Assembly: GCA_019750135.1 (NCBI GenBank)
Contig: JAIEOV010000010.1
Coordinates: forward strand, 62,001-126,000
Direction: 5' to 3'
Length of the DNA stretch: 64,000 nt
Source: Reyranella sp.
Lineage (GTDB): Bacteria; Pseudomonadota; Alphaproteobacteria; Reyranellales; Reyranellaceae
The translations under genes were made by a program, and so were the position numbers. Within the stretch, counting starts at the first letter, position 1, and each line of letters begins with the position of its first letter. The notes beneath the pieces were generated by a model. The model saw only the letters and a program-made list of their open reading frames with translations, was not told the origin of the DNA and did not search any database. Positions 56,763 to 64,000 of the stretch are shown piece after piece.

Positions 56763-58013
56763 ATGACCTCCCGTTCCTACTGGACCGCCGTTTGGTGCGG
56801 CTTCCTCGTCCTCACTATTGGTTTGGGCGTACGCCAGAGCTTCGGCATCTTCCTGAAGCCTGTTTCGGCCGAATTGCATGTTGGCCGCGAGTTGTTTTCC
56901 TTCGGCACCGCGCTTTCCATGCTGCTGATGGGCGCCGTGGCGCCTTTGTCGGGCCGGTTGTGCGACCGGTTCGGCTCGGCCTGGACCATCGCCGGAGGCG
57001 GCGTGATCTACGTGCTGGGCATGATCGTGACGGCGGTCATGCATGACGGCTTCATGCTGGTGCTGGGCAACGTCCTGGTCGGGATCGGCCTGTCGGCCGC
57101 CTCGTTCGGTCCGGTGCTGGGCGTGATCCTGCGCGTGGCGCCGCCCGCCAAGGCGGCCCTGGCGGTCGGCATCTGCTCGGCCGGCGGCTCGTTCGGCCAG
57201 TTCTTCATCGTGCCGCTGGCGGCCGTGCTGCAGAACTGGTTCGGCGACTGGCGGCCCACCATGTGGGCGCTGACGGGCATCGCCGTGCTGATGATCTTCC
57301 TGGCGGCCGGGCTGAACGACAGCCAGCAGATCGCGGCCAGCCGCAAGGCCGGAGGCGGCAAGCAGTCGACTGGCGAGGCGCTGTCGGAAGCCTTTGCGCA
57401 GAAGAGCTACGTGCTGCTGGTCATCGGATATTTCGTCTGCGGCTTCCACGTCGCCTTCGTCGGCGGCCATCTGCCGGCCTACATCTCCGACAAGGGCATC
57501 GGGCTCTCGCTGTTCGGCATAAAGCTCTCGCCGGCGGAGCTCGGCGGCTGGGCGATCGGCATGGTCGGACTGTTCAACATCGCCGGCGCCATCCTGTGGA
57601 GCTCGATGGGCGGCAAGTACAAGCGCAAGAACCTGCTCACGCTGCTCTATCTGCTGCGCTCGCTGGTCTTCCTGGGCTTCGTGCTGGCGCCCCTGTCGGC
57701 CGCCTCGGTGCTGATCTTCGCCGCGGCGCTCGGCTTCCTGTGGCTGGGCACCGTGCCGCTCACCACGTCGCTGGTCGGCTACATCTTCGGGCCGGTGCAT
57801 CTCACCATGCTGAACGGCATCGTCTTCTTCGGGCATCAGGTCGGCAGCTTCTTCGGCGGCTGGGGTGGCGGCCGGCTGTACGACCTGCAGGGCAACTACG
57901 ACATGATGTGGTGGATCTCGATCGCCCTTGGCCTGGTCTCGGCCCTGCTGCACTGGCCGATCGTCGAGGAGCGCCTCGCTCGGCCGGCCGCGGCCGTGCC
58001 GCAGCCGGCGTGA
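56763..58013 (+). CDS. MFS transporter (oxalate/formate- or monocarboxylate-type)
   Basis: A 416-residue protein with 12 hydrophobic segments. It opens with GLGVRQSFGIFLKPVSAELHVGRELFSFGTAL, which is the first-helix and loop signature of the monocarboxylate-porter group, and has GRLCDRFGSAW after helix 2. It probably carries a small organic acid anion. It is divergent from the secreted hydrolase and followed by a 45-codon membrane ORF. Confidence 0.91.
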   Translation: MTSRSYWTAVWCGFLVLTIGLGVRQSFGIFLKPVSAELHVGRELFSFGTALSMLLMGAVAPLSGRLCDRFGSAWTIAGGGVIYVLGMIVTAVMHDGFMLVLGNVLVGIGLSAASFGPVLGVILRVAPPAKAALAVGICSAGGSFGQFFIVPLAAVLQNWFGDWRPTMWALTGIAVLMIFLAAGLNDSQQIAASRKAGGGKQSTGEALSEAFAQKSYVLLVIGYFVCGFHVAFVGGHLPAYISDKGIGLSLFGIKLSPAELGGWAIGMVGLFNIAGAILWSSMGGKYKRKNLLTLLYLLRSLVFLGFVLAPLSAASVLIFAAALGFLWLGTVPLTTSLVGYIFGPVHLTMLNGIVFFGHQVGSFFGGWGGGRLYDLQGNYDMMWWISIALGLVSALLHWPIVEERLARPAAAVPQPA

Positions 58014-58015
58014 CC

Positions 58016-58153
58016 ATGACCGAGGGGTGGCGCTCCGTCGTCCTGTGGGGCGCCGCCTCCCTGCTGGTCGCCGCGGTCGCGGTGTCGTTCGTGATGTGGG
58101 GCCTGAACGGCCCGGCGTACCTGATCGACCTGATCGCGGCGTATTGCCTCTAG
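58016..58153 (+). CDS. Small single-span membrane protein
   Basis: A 45-residue protein, ATG to TAG, with one hydrophobic helix (VVLWGAASLLVAAVAVSFVMW) and a second weaker hydrophobic end (AYLIDLIAAYCL). It begins 2 bases after the MFS stop (TGACCATG) and is thus likely co-translated with the carrier. Function unknown; it could be a small partner subunit. The length is too short for certainty. Confidence 0.5.
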   Translation: MTEGWRSVVLWGAASLLVAAVAVSFVMWGLNGPAYLIDLIAAYCL

Positions 58154-58180
58154 CCGGGTTGGCGCGGCACTCTTGCCGCC

Positions 58181-60040
58181 GTGACCCCGATCCTCCGTCT
58201 GATCGCGGCCGCGCTCGGCCTGTCCATGCTGGCGGCACCGGCCGTCGGCCAGGAAACGCGCGTCGCGGCGGCGGCGGACGCCGATGTGATCGCCGCTTAC
58301 AGCTCGCACGTCGAGAAGCGCCTGCTGCGGGCGCACGTCGATCGCGCCGCCGGCAAGGTTTCGCTCGCGCCGTTCGGGCCGCCGGGCGTCGAGAATTTCG
58401 CCGTGGCGCCCAATGGCGCGTTCGTCGTGTACAGCACCACCGACGCCCCGCCAGCCGGCAAACCCGTTACGACCCTGTTCCTGCTGGATGAAGCCGGCCA
58501 GGCGCTGGGCGAGCCCTTGCGCAGCCCGGTCGGCGCCATCATGGAATTGGCGGTATCGCCGAAGGGCGATCGGATCGGCGTCAGCAGTGACCGGGGCTGG
58601 ATGGCCCTGCTGGCGGTCGAAGGAACCGGAGCCGCGAGACGGCTCGTATGGCGCGCCGAGTTCGGAGTCGCGGCCGACAGGCAGTTCACCTTTGCGTTCC
58701 GCCCGCAAGGCGACCTGGTGACCATGGTCGACGATTGGGTGGCGACCTATCGCTCCAACGATGGAACCGTCCAGCGCATCCTCGACCTCAAGACCGTCAA
58801 TCGCGACCTGTCGCCGGCCGATCGGGACATCGGCGCCCTCTTCAAGCTCACCTGGTCGCCGCGCGGCGATCGATTCGCGGTCAGCTGGGGCCCCGGCCCC
58901 ATGATGACCACCATCTTCGATTCCGGCGGCCATCGCCTGAACGCGTCCGACTTCGCGGCGAGCAAGGTCGAATTCGTCGATGGCGGCGACGCCATGATCC
59001 TCTACGGCATGGAGGCGCCGGCCCTGGTCCGCCTGAAATCGCTCAACCCCACCGCGTTCGGCGATCCGGCCATGTCGACAGACTGGTTCGTGCGGTTGGC
59101 GGGGGCACGCGACATCGCTCTTCTGGCAGGCGACCGGATCGCGCTGTGGTCCCTGGAAGGCAAGCCGCTGACGAAGCCGGTCGGCTTCGAGAATTACAGT
59201 CTCGGCGCCGCCGTGGCGGGTGCAAAAGACGACGTGATCGTGGCGGCGGAGCGCGCCGGCTGGGTCGACCTCTACACCAAGGAGGGCGAGCTCATGCGCC
59301 GCGTCCAGTCGGGCGGGCGGGAGCCTCGTGGATTCGTCGCCGTATCGGCGGACGGCGCCACGCTCGCCGCCCTTGGTTCGGACGCCCTCAACGTGATTTC
59401 GCGTCTGAGCACGCGGGCGTGGGGCGCCGCCCTGTCACCCCAAGGAGGGCCGTTCGTCGCGGTGGCCGCCGACGGCAGCCGGATCGTCGTGGAAGGCGCA
59501 GACAAGACTTTGCGCAGCTGGTCGAAGGACGGCGTCGAGGCCGGGGCCATCTCCCTCAAGGCAGATCGCAGGCTCTCCGGTCTCGCCGTTTCAACGAATG
59601 GCGATGCGATAGCAGCCATAGAAGAAGGATCGGCCGTATGGCTTGCCGATCCGGCGGACAAGAGCGTCCACCGGGTCGCGCTGGCGGCCCGAAGCGTTGC
59701 ACCGCTGCCCGGTGGCGCCGGCTTCGCCGTTGGTCTGGCCGATGGCACGGTCGCGCGTCTTTCCCGGGACGGCGCCGTGCAGCAGCTGCCTTTCAAGGCC
59801 TCGGAACTCGGTGCTGTGGGCCGCATCGTCGTTGCGCCCGACGGCCAGAGCTTCATTGCCGTCGAGAGTGACGAAGGACAGGCCCGCCACCTCGCCTGGA
59901 ACGGCAAAGTCCTGGCCGGGCCGTATCGGGCCGGCCAGTCCGAGATAATCAGCGGTGTCTTCTTTCACCAAGGCACACCCAAGCTGATCTTGCGGGCGGA
60001 CGAGGGTTACGCTGTCGCGACGCTCGCTTCGCCGCGCTGA
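58181..60040 (+). CDS. Exported beta-propeller (WD40-like) repeat protein
   Basis: A 619-residue protein with a signal peptide (LRLIAAALGLSMLAAPAVGQ) followed by about ten short strand-turn units of the form SPKGDRIGVSSD, SADGATLAALGSD, STNGDAIAAIEEG and APDGQSFIAVESD, which is the pattern of a beta-propeller. No active site seen. It is periplasmic or secreted. The start is GTG 58181; there is no ATG upstream. The stop is four bases from the convergent hslU stop. Confidence 0.8.
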   Translation: MTPILRLIAAALGLSMLAAPAVGQETRVAAAADADVIAAYSSHVEKRLLRAHVDRAAGKVSLAPFGPPGVENFAVAPNGAFVVYSTTDAPPAGKPVTTLFLLDEAGQALGEPLRSPVGAIMELAVSPKGDRIGVSSDRGWMALLAVEGTGAARRLVWRAEFGVAADRQFTFAFRPQGDLVTMVDDWVATYRSNDGTVQRILDLKTVNRDLSPADRDIGALFKLTWSPRGDRFAVSWGPGPMMTTIFDSGGHRLNASDFAASKVEFVDGGDAMILYGMEAPALVRLKSLNPTAFGDPAMSTDWFVRLAGARDIALLAGDRIALWSLEGKPLTKPVGFENYSLGAAVAGAKDDVIVAAERAGWVDLYTKEGELMRRVQSGGREPRGFVAVSADGATLAALGSDALNVISRLSTRAWGAALSPQGGPFVAVAADGSRIVVEGADKTLRSWSKDGVEAGAISLKADRRLSGLAVSTNGDAIAAIEEGSAVWLADPADKSVHRVALAARSVAPLPGGAGFAVGLADGTVARLSRDGAVQQLPFKASELGAVGRIVVAPDGQSFIAVESDEGQARHLAWNGKVLAGPYRAGQSEIISGVFFHQGTPKLILRADEGYAVATLASPR

Positions 60041-60044
60041 AGGA

Positions 60045-61355
60045 TCAGAGCACGAACTTGCTGAGGTCGGCGTTCTTCGCCAGCGCGCCGACGCGCTCGC
60101 GCACGTACGCGGCGTCGATGTCGATCTTCTCGCCGGGCTTGTCGGAAGCGGTGAAGCTGATCTCCTCCAGGAGCTTCTCCATCACCGTGTGCAGGCGGCG
60201 CGCGCCGATGTTCTCGACCGTCTCGTTGATGTCGGCCGAGAGCTTGGCGAGCTCGTCGATGGCGTCGGGCTTGAACTCCAGCTCGACCTTCTCGGTCGCC
60301 AGCAAGGCCTTGTACTGCTTGACCAGGCTCGCCTCGGGCTCGGTCAGGATGCGGCGGAAATCCTCCTGGCTGAGCGACGCCAGGCTGACGCGGATCGGCA
60401 GGCGGCCCTGCAATTCGGGCAGCATGTCCGACGGCTTGGCGAGGTGGAAGGCGCCGGAGCAGATGAACAGCACGTGGTCGGTCTTCACCGGCCCATGCTT
60501 GGTGTTCACCGTCGTGCCCTCGATCAGCGGCAGCAGGTCGCGCTGCACGCCCTCGCGGCTCACGTCGCCGCCGCCGCGGAACTCGCTGCGCGCGGTGATC
60601 TTGTCGATCTCGTCGATGAACACGATGCCGTTCTGCTCGACCGACTCGCGCGCCTCGCGCACGACCTTCTCCTGGTCGAGAAGCTTGTCGCTCTCCTCGC
60701 GCATCAGCGTTTCGTGGGACTCGGCCACCGTCATCTTGCGCTTCTTGGTGCGCCCGCCGAACGCCTTGCCCAGCATGTCGCCGAGATTGATCATGCCGAC
60801 CGACGCGCCGGGTTGGCCTGGCACCTCGAACTGCATGGGGGCGCCCGAGTCGGCAACCTCGATCTCGATCTCGCGCTCGTTGAGCTCGCCGGCGCGTAGC
60901 TTGTGACGGAAGCGGAGCCGCGTCTCCTCGCTGGCGCCGCTACCGCACAGGGCATCGAGCACGCGGTCCTCGGCCGCAAGCTCGGCCTTGGCGCGCACGT
61001 CCTTGCGCAGCCGCTCGCGCGCCATGTCGATGGCGCTTTCCATCAGATCGCGCGCGATCTGCTCGACGTCACGGCCGACATAGCCGACTTCTGTGAACTT
61101 GGTCGCCTCGACCTTGAGGAACGGCGCGTCGGCGAGCTTGGCCAGGCGCCGGGCGATCTCGGTCTTGCCGCAGCCGGTCGGCCCGATCATCAGGATGTTC
61201 TTGGGCAGCACTTCTTCGCGCAGCGCCTCGGGCAGCTGCAGGCGACGCCAGCGGTTGCGCAGCGCGATGGCGACGGCGCGCTTGGCGTCCTGCTGGCCGA
61301 CAATGTGCTTGTCGAGCTCGGAGACGATCTCACGAGGGGAAAAGTCGTTGCTCAT
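60045..61355 (-). CDS. hslU: ATP-dependent protease ATPase subunit HslU
   Basis: A 436-residue AAA unfoldase. P-loop GPTGCGKTE (58-66), Walker [10 protein letters not shown], sensor and arginine-finger regions in [27 protein letters not shown]. With HslV it degrades misfolded and specific proteins, in the cytoplasm. TTG 61364 opens the frame; ATG 61355 is preferred, with GAGTGAC six bases ahead. The gene overlaps or abuts hslV's stop, one operon. Confidence 0.96.
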   Translation of the reverse strand: MSNDFSPREIVSELDKHIVGQQDAKRAVAIALRNRWRRLQLPEALREEVLPKNILMIGPTGCGKTEIARRLAKLADAPFLKVEATKFTEVGYVGRDVEQIARDLMESAIDMARERLRKDVRAKAELAAEDRVLDALCGSGASEETRLRFRHKLRAGELNEREIEIEVADSGAPMQFEVPGQPGASVGMINLGDMLGKAFGGRTKKRKMTVAESHETLMREESDKLLDQEKVVREARESVEQNGIVFIDEIDKITARSEFRGGGDVSREGVQRDLLPLIEGTTVNTKHGPVKTDHVLFICSGAFHLAKPSDMLPELQGRLPIRVSLASLSQEDFRRILTEPEASLVKQYKALLATEKVELEFKPDAIDELAKLSADINETVENIGARRLHTVMEKLLEEISFTASDKPGEKIDIDAAYVRERVGALAKNADLSKFVL

Positions 61356-61360
61356 GTCAC

Positions 61361-61921
61361 TCAAAGCTTTTCGATGACGAGATTGTGGTTGGTGTAGACG
61401 CAGATGTCGGCGGCGATGCCCATCGCCTTGCGGGCGATCGCCTCGGCATCGAGGCCCTCGACGTCGATCAGCGCCCGCGCCGCGGCCAGCGCATAGTTGC
61501 CGCCCGAGCCGATGGCGATGATGCCGCCCTCGGGCTCCAGCACGTCGCCCGAGCCCGACAGCAGCAGCGATACGTCCTTGTCGGCCACCGCCATCATCGC
61601 CTCGAGCCGGCGCAGGTAGCGGTCGGTGCGCCAGTCCTTGGCGAGCTCGATGCAGGCGCGCAGCAACTGCCCGGGATGGCGCTCGAGCTTGCTCTCGAGG
61701 CGCTCGAACAGGGTGAACGCATCGGCCGTCGAGCCGGCGAAGCCCGAGACGATCTGGCCATTGCCCAGCCGGCGCACCTTCTTGGCGTTGCCCTTGACGA
61801 TGGTCTGGCCCATCGAGACCTGGCCATCGCCCGCCATCACCACCTGGCCGCCCTTGCGGACGGAAAGAATGGTCGTGGCGTGCCAGCCCGGCCCGGAGGA
61901 AGTTTCGGATTGTGGGGACAT
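61361..61921 (-). CDS. hslV: ATP-dependent protease proteolytic subunit HslV
   Basis: A 186-residue threonine protease. The active threonine is T16 in [12 protein letters not shown], after a 15-residue propeptide that must be removed; [10 protein letters not shown] and [13 protein letters not shown] follow. ATG 61921 is the start because an upstream ATG (61939) lies upstream of the promoter's -10 box. It is the first gene of the hslVU operon. Confidence 0.95.
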   Translation of the reverse strand: MSPQSETSSGPGWHATTILSVRKGGQVVMAGDGQVSMGQTIVKGNAKKVRRLGNGQIVSGFAGSTADAFTLFERLESKLERHPGQLLRACIELAKDWRTDRYLRRLEAMMAVADKDVSLLLSGSGDVLEPEGGIIAIGSGGNYALAAARALIDVEGLDAEAIARKAMGIAADICVYTNHNLVIEKL

Positions 61922-61926
61922 GGCCC

Positions 61927-61957
61927 CGTAAATAGTCATTACCGGGGACAAATCAAT
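61927..61957 (-). promoter_or_regulatory. Candidate heat-shock (RpoH/sigma-32) promoter of hslVU
   Basis: Minus-strand ATTG (61957-61954), then 17 bases, then ACTATTTACG (61936-61927) match the alphaproteobacterial heat-shock consensus CTTG-N17/18-CYTATNTNNG in all but the first base of each box. With this -10 the transcript would begin at or next to ATG 61921, implying a leaderless message. Confidence 0.5.
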
Positions 61958-62000
61958 CGCAAGCCGCAGCCACCTTCACGCGCCGTGCTAACGTCCCGCC

Positions 62001-63248
62001 ATGAACGACCAGCCTGTCATCGTTATCGGCGCCGGCATCATCGGCACCGCGACCGCCCGCGCTCTGCAGCGTGAGGGCCATGCCGTCACCCTGGTCGACA
62101 GCGGCGAGCCCGGCCGGGCCACTTCGTACGGCAATGCCGGCTTCATCGCCATCGACCACGTCCTGCCGCTGGCCCGGCCGTCGACCCTGAAGCGCGTGCC
62201 GCAGATGCTGATGGACCGCAACGGGCCGCTTACCGTGCATACGCCAAGCCTCCCCACCCTGCTGCCCTGGATGGCGCGATTCGCGCTCGCCGCCTACAGC
62301 CAGAAGGAAGTCCAGAAGGGCATCGATTCCTTTGGGTTCCTGATGGCCGAGGCCAACGTCGGCTGGAAGGCCGAGATCCAGGCCTCGGGCCTGGGTGAGC
62401 TCTTCAAGACCTTGGGCGCGCTCTACGTCTACGAAAGCGAGGCGGCCTTCGCGTCGGGTGCGGAGGAGCGGGCACTGCAGCAGGCCAAGGGCACGGTGTT
62501 CGAGATCATCGACGGCAACCGCGCGCGCGAGCTGGCGCCGGGCTTGAACAATCGCGTCGTGCGCGGCGTCTACTACCCGCACGGCATGCACACCATCAAT
62601 CCCTACAAGGTGGTGGCGGCCCTGGCGGAGCGCTTCGTGGCCGAGGGCGGCACCTTGTTGCGCGGTCGCGTGCGCGGCTTCGGCCGTGACGGCAATCGCG
62701 TGACATCGGTCGAGATCACCGACCAGAGCCTGCCGGCCAAGGCCGTGGTGATCGCAGCCGGCCGCGCCTCGAGCGAGCTGACGCGTCTCCTGGGCTTCAA
62801 TGCGCCGTTGGTCTCCGAACGCGGCTATCACGTGATGCTGGCGCCCGACAACGTGCGTTTCGAACTGCCGGTGAGCCCGGCCGAGCGCGGCTTCTTCATC
62901 ACGCCCATGGAGGAAGGCGTGCGCTTGGCCGGCACCGTCGAGCTCGCCGCGCCGCACCAGCCGCCGTCGTGGCATCGCGCCGACCTTCTCGTACGGCATT
63001 TCAAGGACGCCTTCCCCGGCGTCGGCGGCGCCGAGCGGAGCCGCTGGATCGGCGAGCGGCCAACTTTGCCCGACTTCCGCCCGGCGGTCGGTCGCGCGCC
63101 CCGGCTCGCCAACGTCTATTGCGGCTACGGCCATCAGCATGTCGGGCTGACGCTCGCCACCGCGACTGGCCGACTGATCGCACGCCAGATGATGGGCGAG
63201 GATCTGCCGCCGACATTGCAGGCCTGCGATCCTGGTCGCTTCGGCTAA
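62001..63248 (+). CDS. FAD-dependent D-amino acid dehydrogenase-type oxidoreductase (DadA-like)
   Basis: A 415-residue DAO-fold flavoprotein. FAD loop GAGIIGTATAR is at residues 10-20, VDSGEPGRATSYGNAGFIA follows with the DadA-typical S-GNAG-x-I motif, and the C-terminal end has GYGHQHVGLTLATATGRLIA. DadA enzymes oxidise D-amino acids to keto acids with electrons passed to quinone. The exact substrate is unknown. It is divergent from hslVU with about 80 bases between. Confidence 0.93.
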   Translation: MNDQPVIVIGAGIIGTATARALQREGHAVTLVDSGEPGRATSYGNAGFIAIDHVLPLARPSTLKRVPQMLMDRNGPLTVHTPSLPTLLPWMARFALAAYSQKEVQKGIDSFGFLMAEANVGWKAEIQASGLGELFKTLGALYVYESEAAFASGAEERALQQAKGTVFEIIDGNRARELAPGLNNRVVRGVYYPHGMHTINPYKVVAALAERFVAEGGTLLRGRVRGFGRDGNRVTSVEITDQSLPAKAVVIAAGRASSELTRLLGFNAPLVSERGYHVMLAPDNVRFELPVSPAERGFFITPMEEGVRLAGTVELAAPHQPPSWHRADLLVRHFKDAFPGVGGAERSRWIGERPTLPDFRPAVGRAPRLANVYCGYGHQHVGLTLATATGRLIARQMMGEDLPPTLQACDPGRFG

Positions 63249-63271
63249 CGCACTCCCTCGATTTCGACATG

Positions 63272-63343
63272 GCTGTCATCCCGAGCGCAGCGAGGGACCT
63301 TTCCGCTGCATTAAAGGTCCCTCGCTGCGCTCGGGATGACAGC
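63272..63343. repeat. Perfect 30-base inverted repeat (GTCATCCCGAGC type)
   Basis: Arms at 63272-63301 and 63314-63343 are exact reverse complements around a 12-base loop. This is the complete version of the element that also lies inside the smr gene (36378-36450) and, in part, at 49871-49921. It stands between the DadA-like and amidohydrolase genes and would end or stabilise the upstream transcript. Confidence 0.92.
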
Positions 63344-63421
63344 GTGCGGTTGCGCGGCCACGCCGACGGGACTAGCGTTCGCGGGCTAATCTGGCGAATC
63401 GACAGCTCCCAGGAGGCCGGC

Positions 63422-64000
63422 ATGAGTTCTCATCGCAGCCCCGCAGAAGTTCGTTCCAGCGTGAAGCATCCCATCATCGACGCAGACGGCCACTGGATCG
63501 AGTACGGTCCGGTCTTCGCCGAGCGCATGCGCAAGGTCGCGGGCGACAAGGCAGGCGACGGCTTCCTCGCCTCGCAGCGCCGCATTCCCGACGCGCTCAA
63601 CCTCTCGATCGCTGAGCGCAAGCAGCGTGGTATCGCCATGGAAGGCTACTGGAGCCGCCAGACCACCAACACGCGCGATCGCGCCACCGCGATGATGCCG
63701 CGCATGCTCTACGATCGGCTCGACGAGCTCGGCATCGATTTCGGCGTGATCTACCCCACCGCCGGCCTCAGCATCCCGCGCATTGCCGACGACGAGGCCC
63801 GGCGCGCCGTGGTGCGCGGCTTCAACATCGTCACCCACGAATACTTCGCCAAGCTCTCGGACCGGCTGACGCCGGCCGCCGTGATCCCGATGTTCACAGC
63901 CGAGGAAGCGATCGCCGAGCTCGAGTTCTGCACCAAGGAGCTCGGCAGCAAGGTCGGCATGTTCGGCGGCGGCGTCCCGCGCCGCATACCGATGGCCAGG
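63422..64000 (+). CDS. Amidohydrolase (amidohydro-rel/ACMSD-like) family protein, partial
   Basis: The first 193 residues of a protein that runs off the right edge. IIDADGHWIEYGPVFAERM is the family's metal-site opening (D-x-D-x-H), and LDELGIDFGVIYPT and DRLTPAAVIPMFTAEEAI follow, as in ACMSD-like decarboxylases and hydrolases acting on carboxylated rings. ATG 63422 has AGGAGG seven bases upstream. The remaining catalytic residues are out of view, so the reaction is open. Confidence 0.87.
   Translation, partial: MSSHRSPAEVRSSVKHPIIDADGHWIEYGPVFAERMRKVAGDKAGDGFLASQRRIPDALNLSIAERKQRGIAMEGYWSRQTTNTRDRATAMMPRMLYDRLDELGIDFGVIYPTAGLSIPRIADDEARRAVVRGFNIVTHEYFAKLSDRLTPAAVIPMFTAEEAIAELEFCTKELGSKVGMFGGGVPRRIPMAR

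Overview
The window is G+C-rich (about two thirds G+C by eye), densely coded, and carries chromosomal core genes of an alphaproteobacterium. The strongest taxonomic hint is the order mutM, enoyl-CoA hydratase, rpsT, (rhodanese), dnaA, dnaN, recF, gyrB. Together with twin-arginine molybdo-hydroxylases, many acyl-CoA and amidohydrolase-type genes and abundant hairpin repeats, this suggests a free-living soil or freshwater organism of the Hyphomicrobiales/Rhodospirillales type. The genus cannot be decided from sequence reading alone. I see no rRNA, tRNA, CRISPR array, prophage or intact insertion sequence.

Layout. 1-1304: a minus-strand operon for a cytochrome P460-type protein, a 2Fe-2S subunit and a molybdopterin subunit cut by the window edge. 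1474-6502: an SDR oxidoreductase divergent from a large wHTH/ATPase regulator, followed by a VOC protein and a MaoC hydratase. 6573-9452: leuC, leuD and an EamA exporter. 9456-13286: a DapA-like aldolase, an M20 hydrolase and a divergent acyl-CoA synthetase. 13300-14616: a peroxiredoxin-like gene and a TetR regulator around a clear operator. 14623-17014: an alpha/beta hydrolase, a CbiZ amidohydrolase and a lipocalin-like protein. 17070-17480: a dead nucleotidyltransferase/HEPN pair. 17490-20372: an EmrAB-type efflux pair. 20601-24972: a Baeyer-Villiger-type monooxygenase, a LuxR-type regulator and a CapA-like protein. 24975-31569: small exported and membrane proteins, a cupin, an endonuclease-fold enzyme and a complete carbohydrate-type ABC importer. 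31665-36530: a lysine 2,3-aminomutase-like enzyme, an odd PCu(A)C protein, a GcvA-type regulator with a divergent DUF1127 gene, Ada, and an Smr protein.

36578-48232 is the replication and repair core: TPR protein, YggS, mutM, enoyl-CoA hydratase, rpsT with a good promoter and terminator, a 520-base A+T-rich gap, then rhodanese-dnaA (overlapping by one base), dnaN-recF (ATGA overlap) and gyrB. The gap before the rhodanese gene holds eight GANTC sites in about 230 bases and is my best candidate for a replication-origin or cell-cycle control region. 48357-64000 holds exported and membrane proteins, a thioesterase, an XRE regulator, a catalase-family protein, a 2-hydroxyacid dehydrogenase, a SulP transporter, a secreted peptidase-type hydrolase, an MFS carrier, a beta-propeller protein, hslVU with an RpoH-like promoter, a DadA-like oxidase and an amidohydrolase running off the end.

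No wholly new multi-gene system stands out. The most interesting signals are (i) the GANTC cluster upstream of dnaA, (ii) at least four kinds of hairpin repeat, one lying in frame inside the Smr coding sequence and one supplying the translation start region of an exported protein, (iii) a TetR operator set exactly between the promoter boxes of a peroxiredoxin gene, (iv) heme- and copper-binding family members with altered ligand motifs, and (v) remnants of a toxin-antitoxin pair and of a duplicated ABC-ATPase tail.
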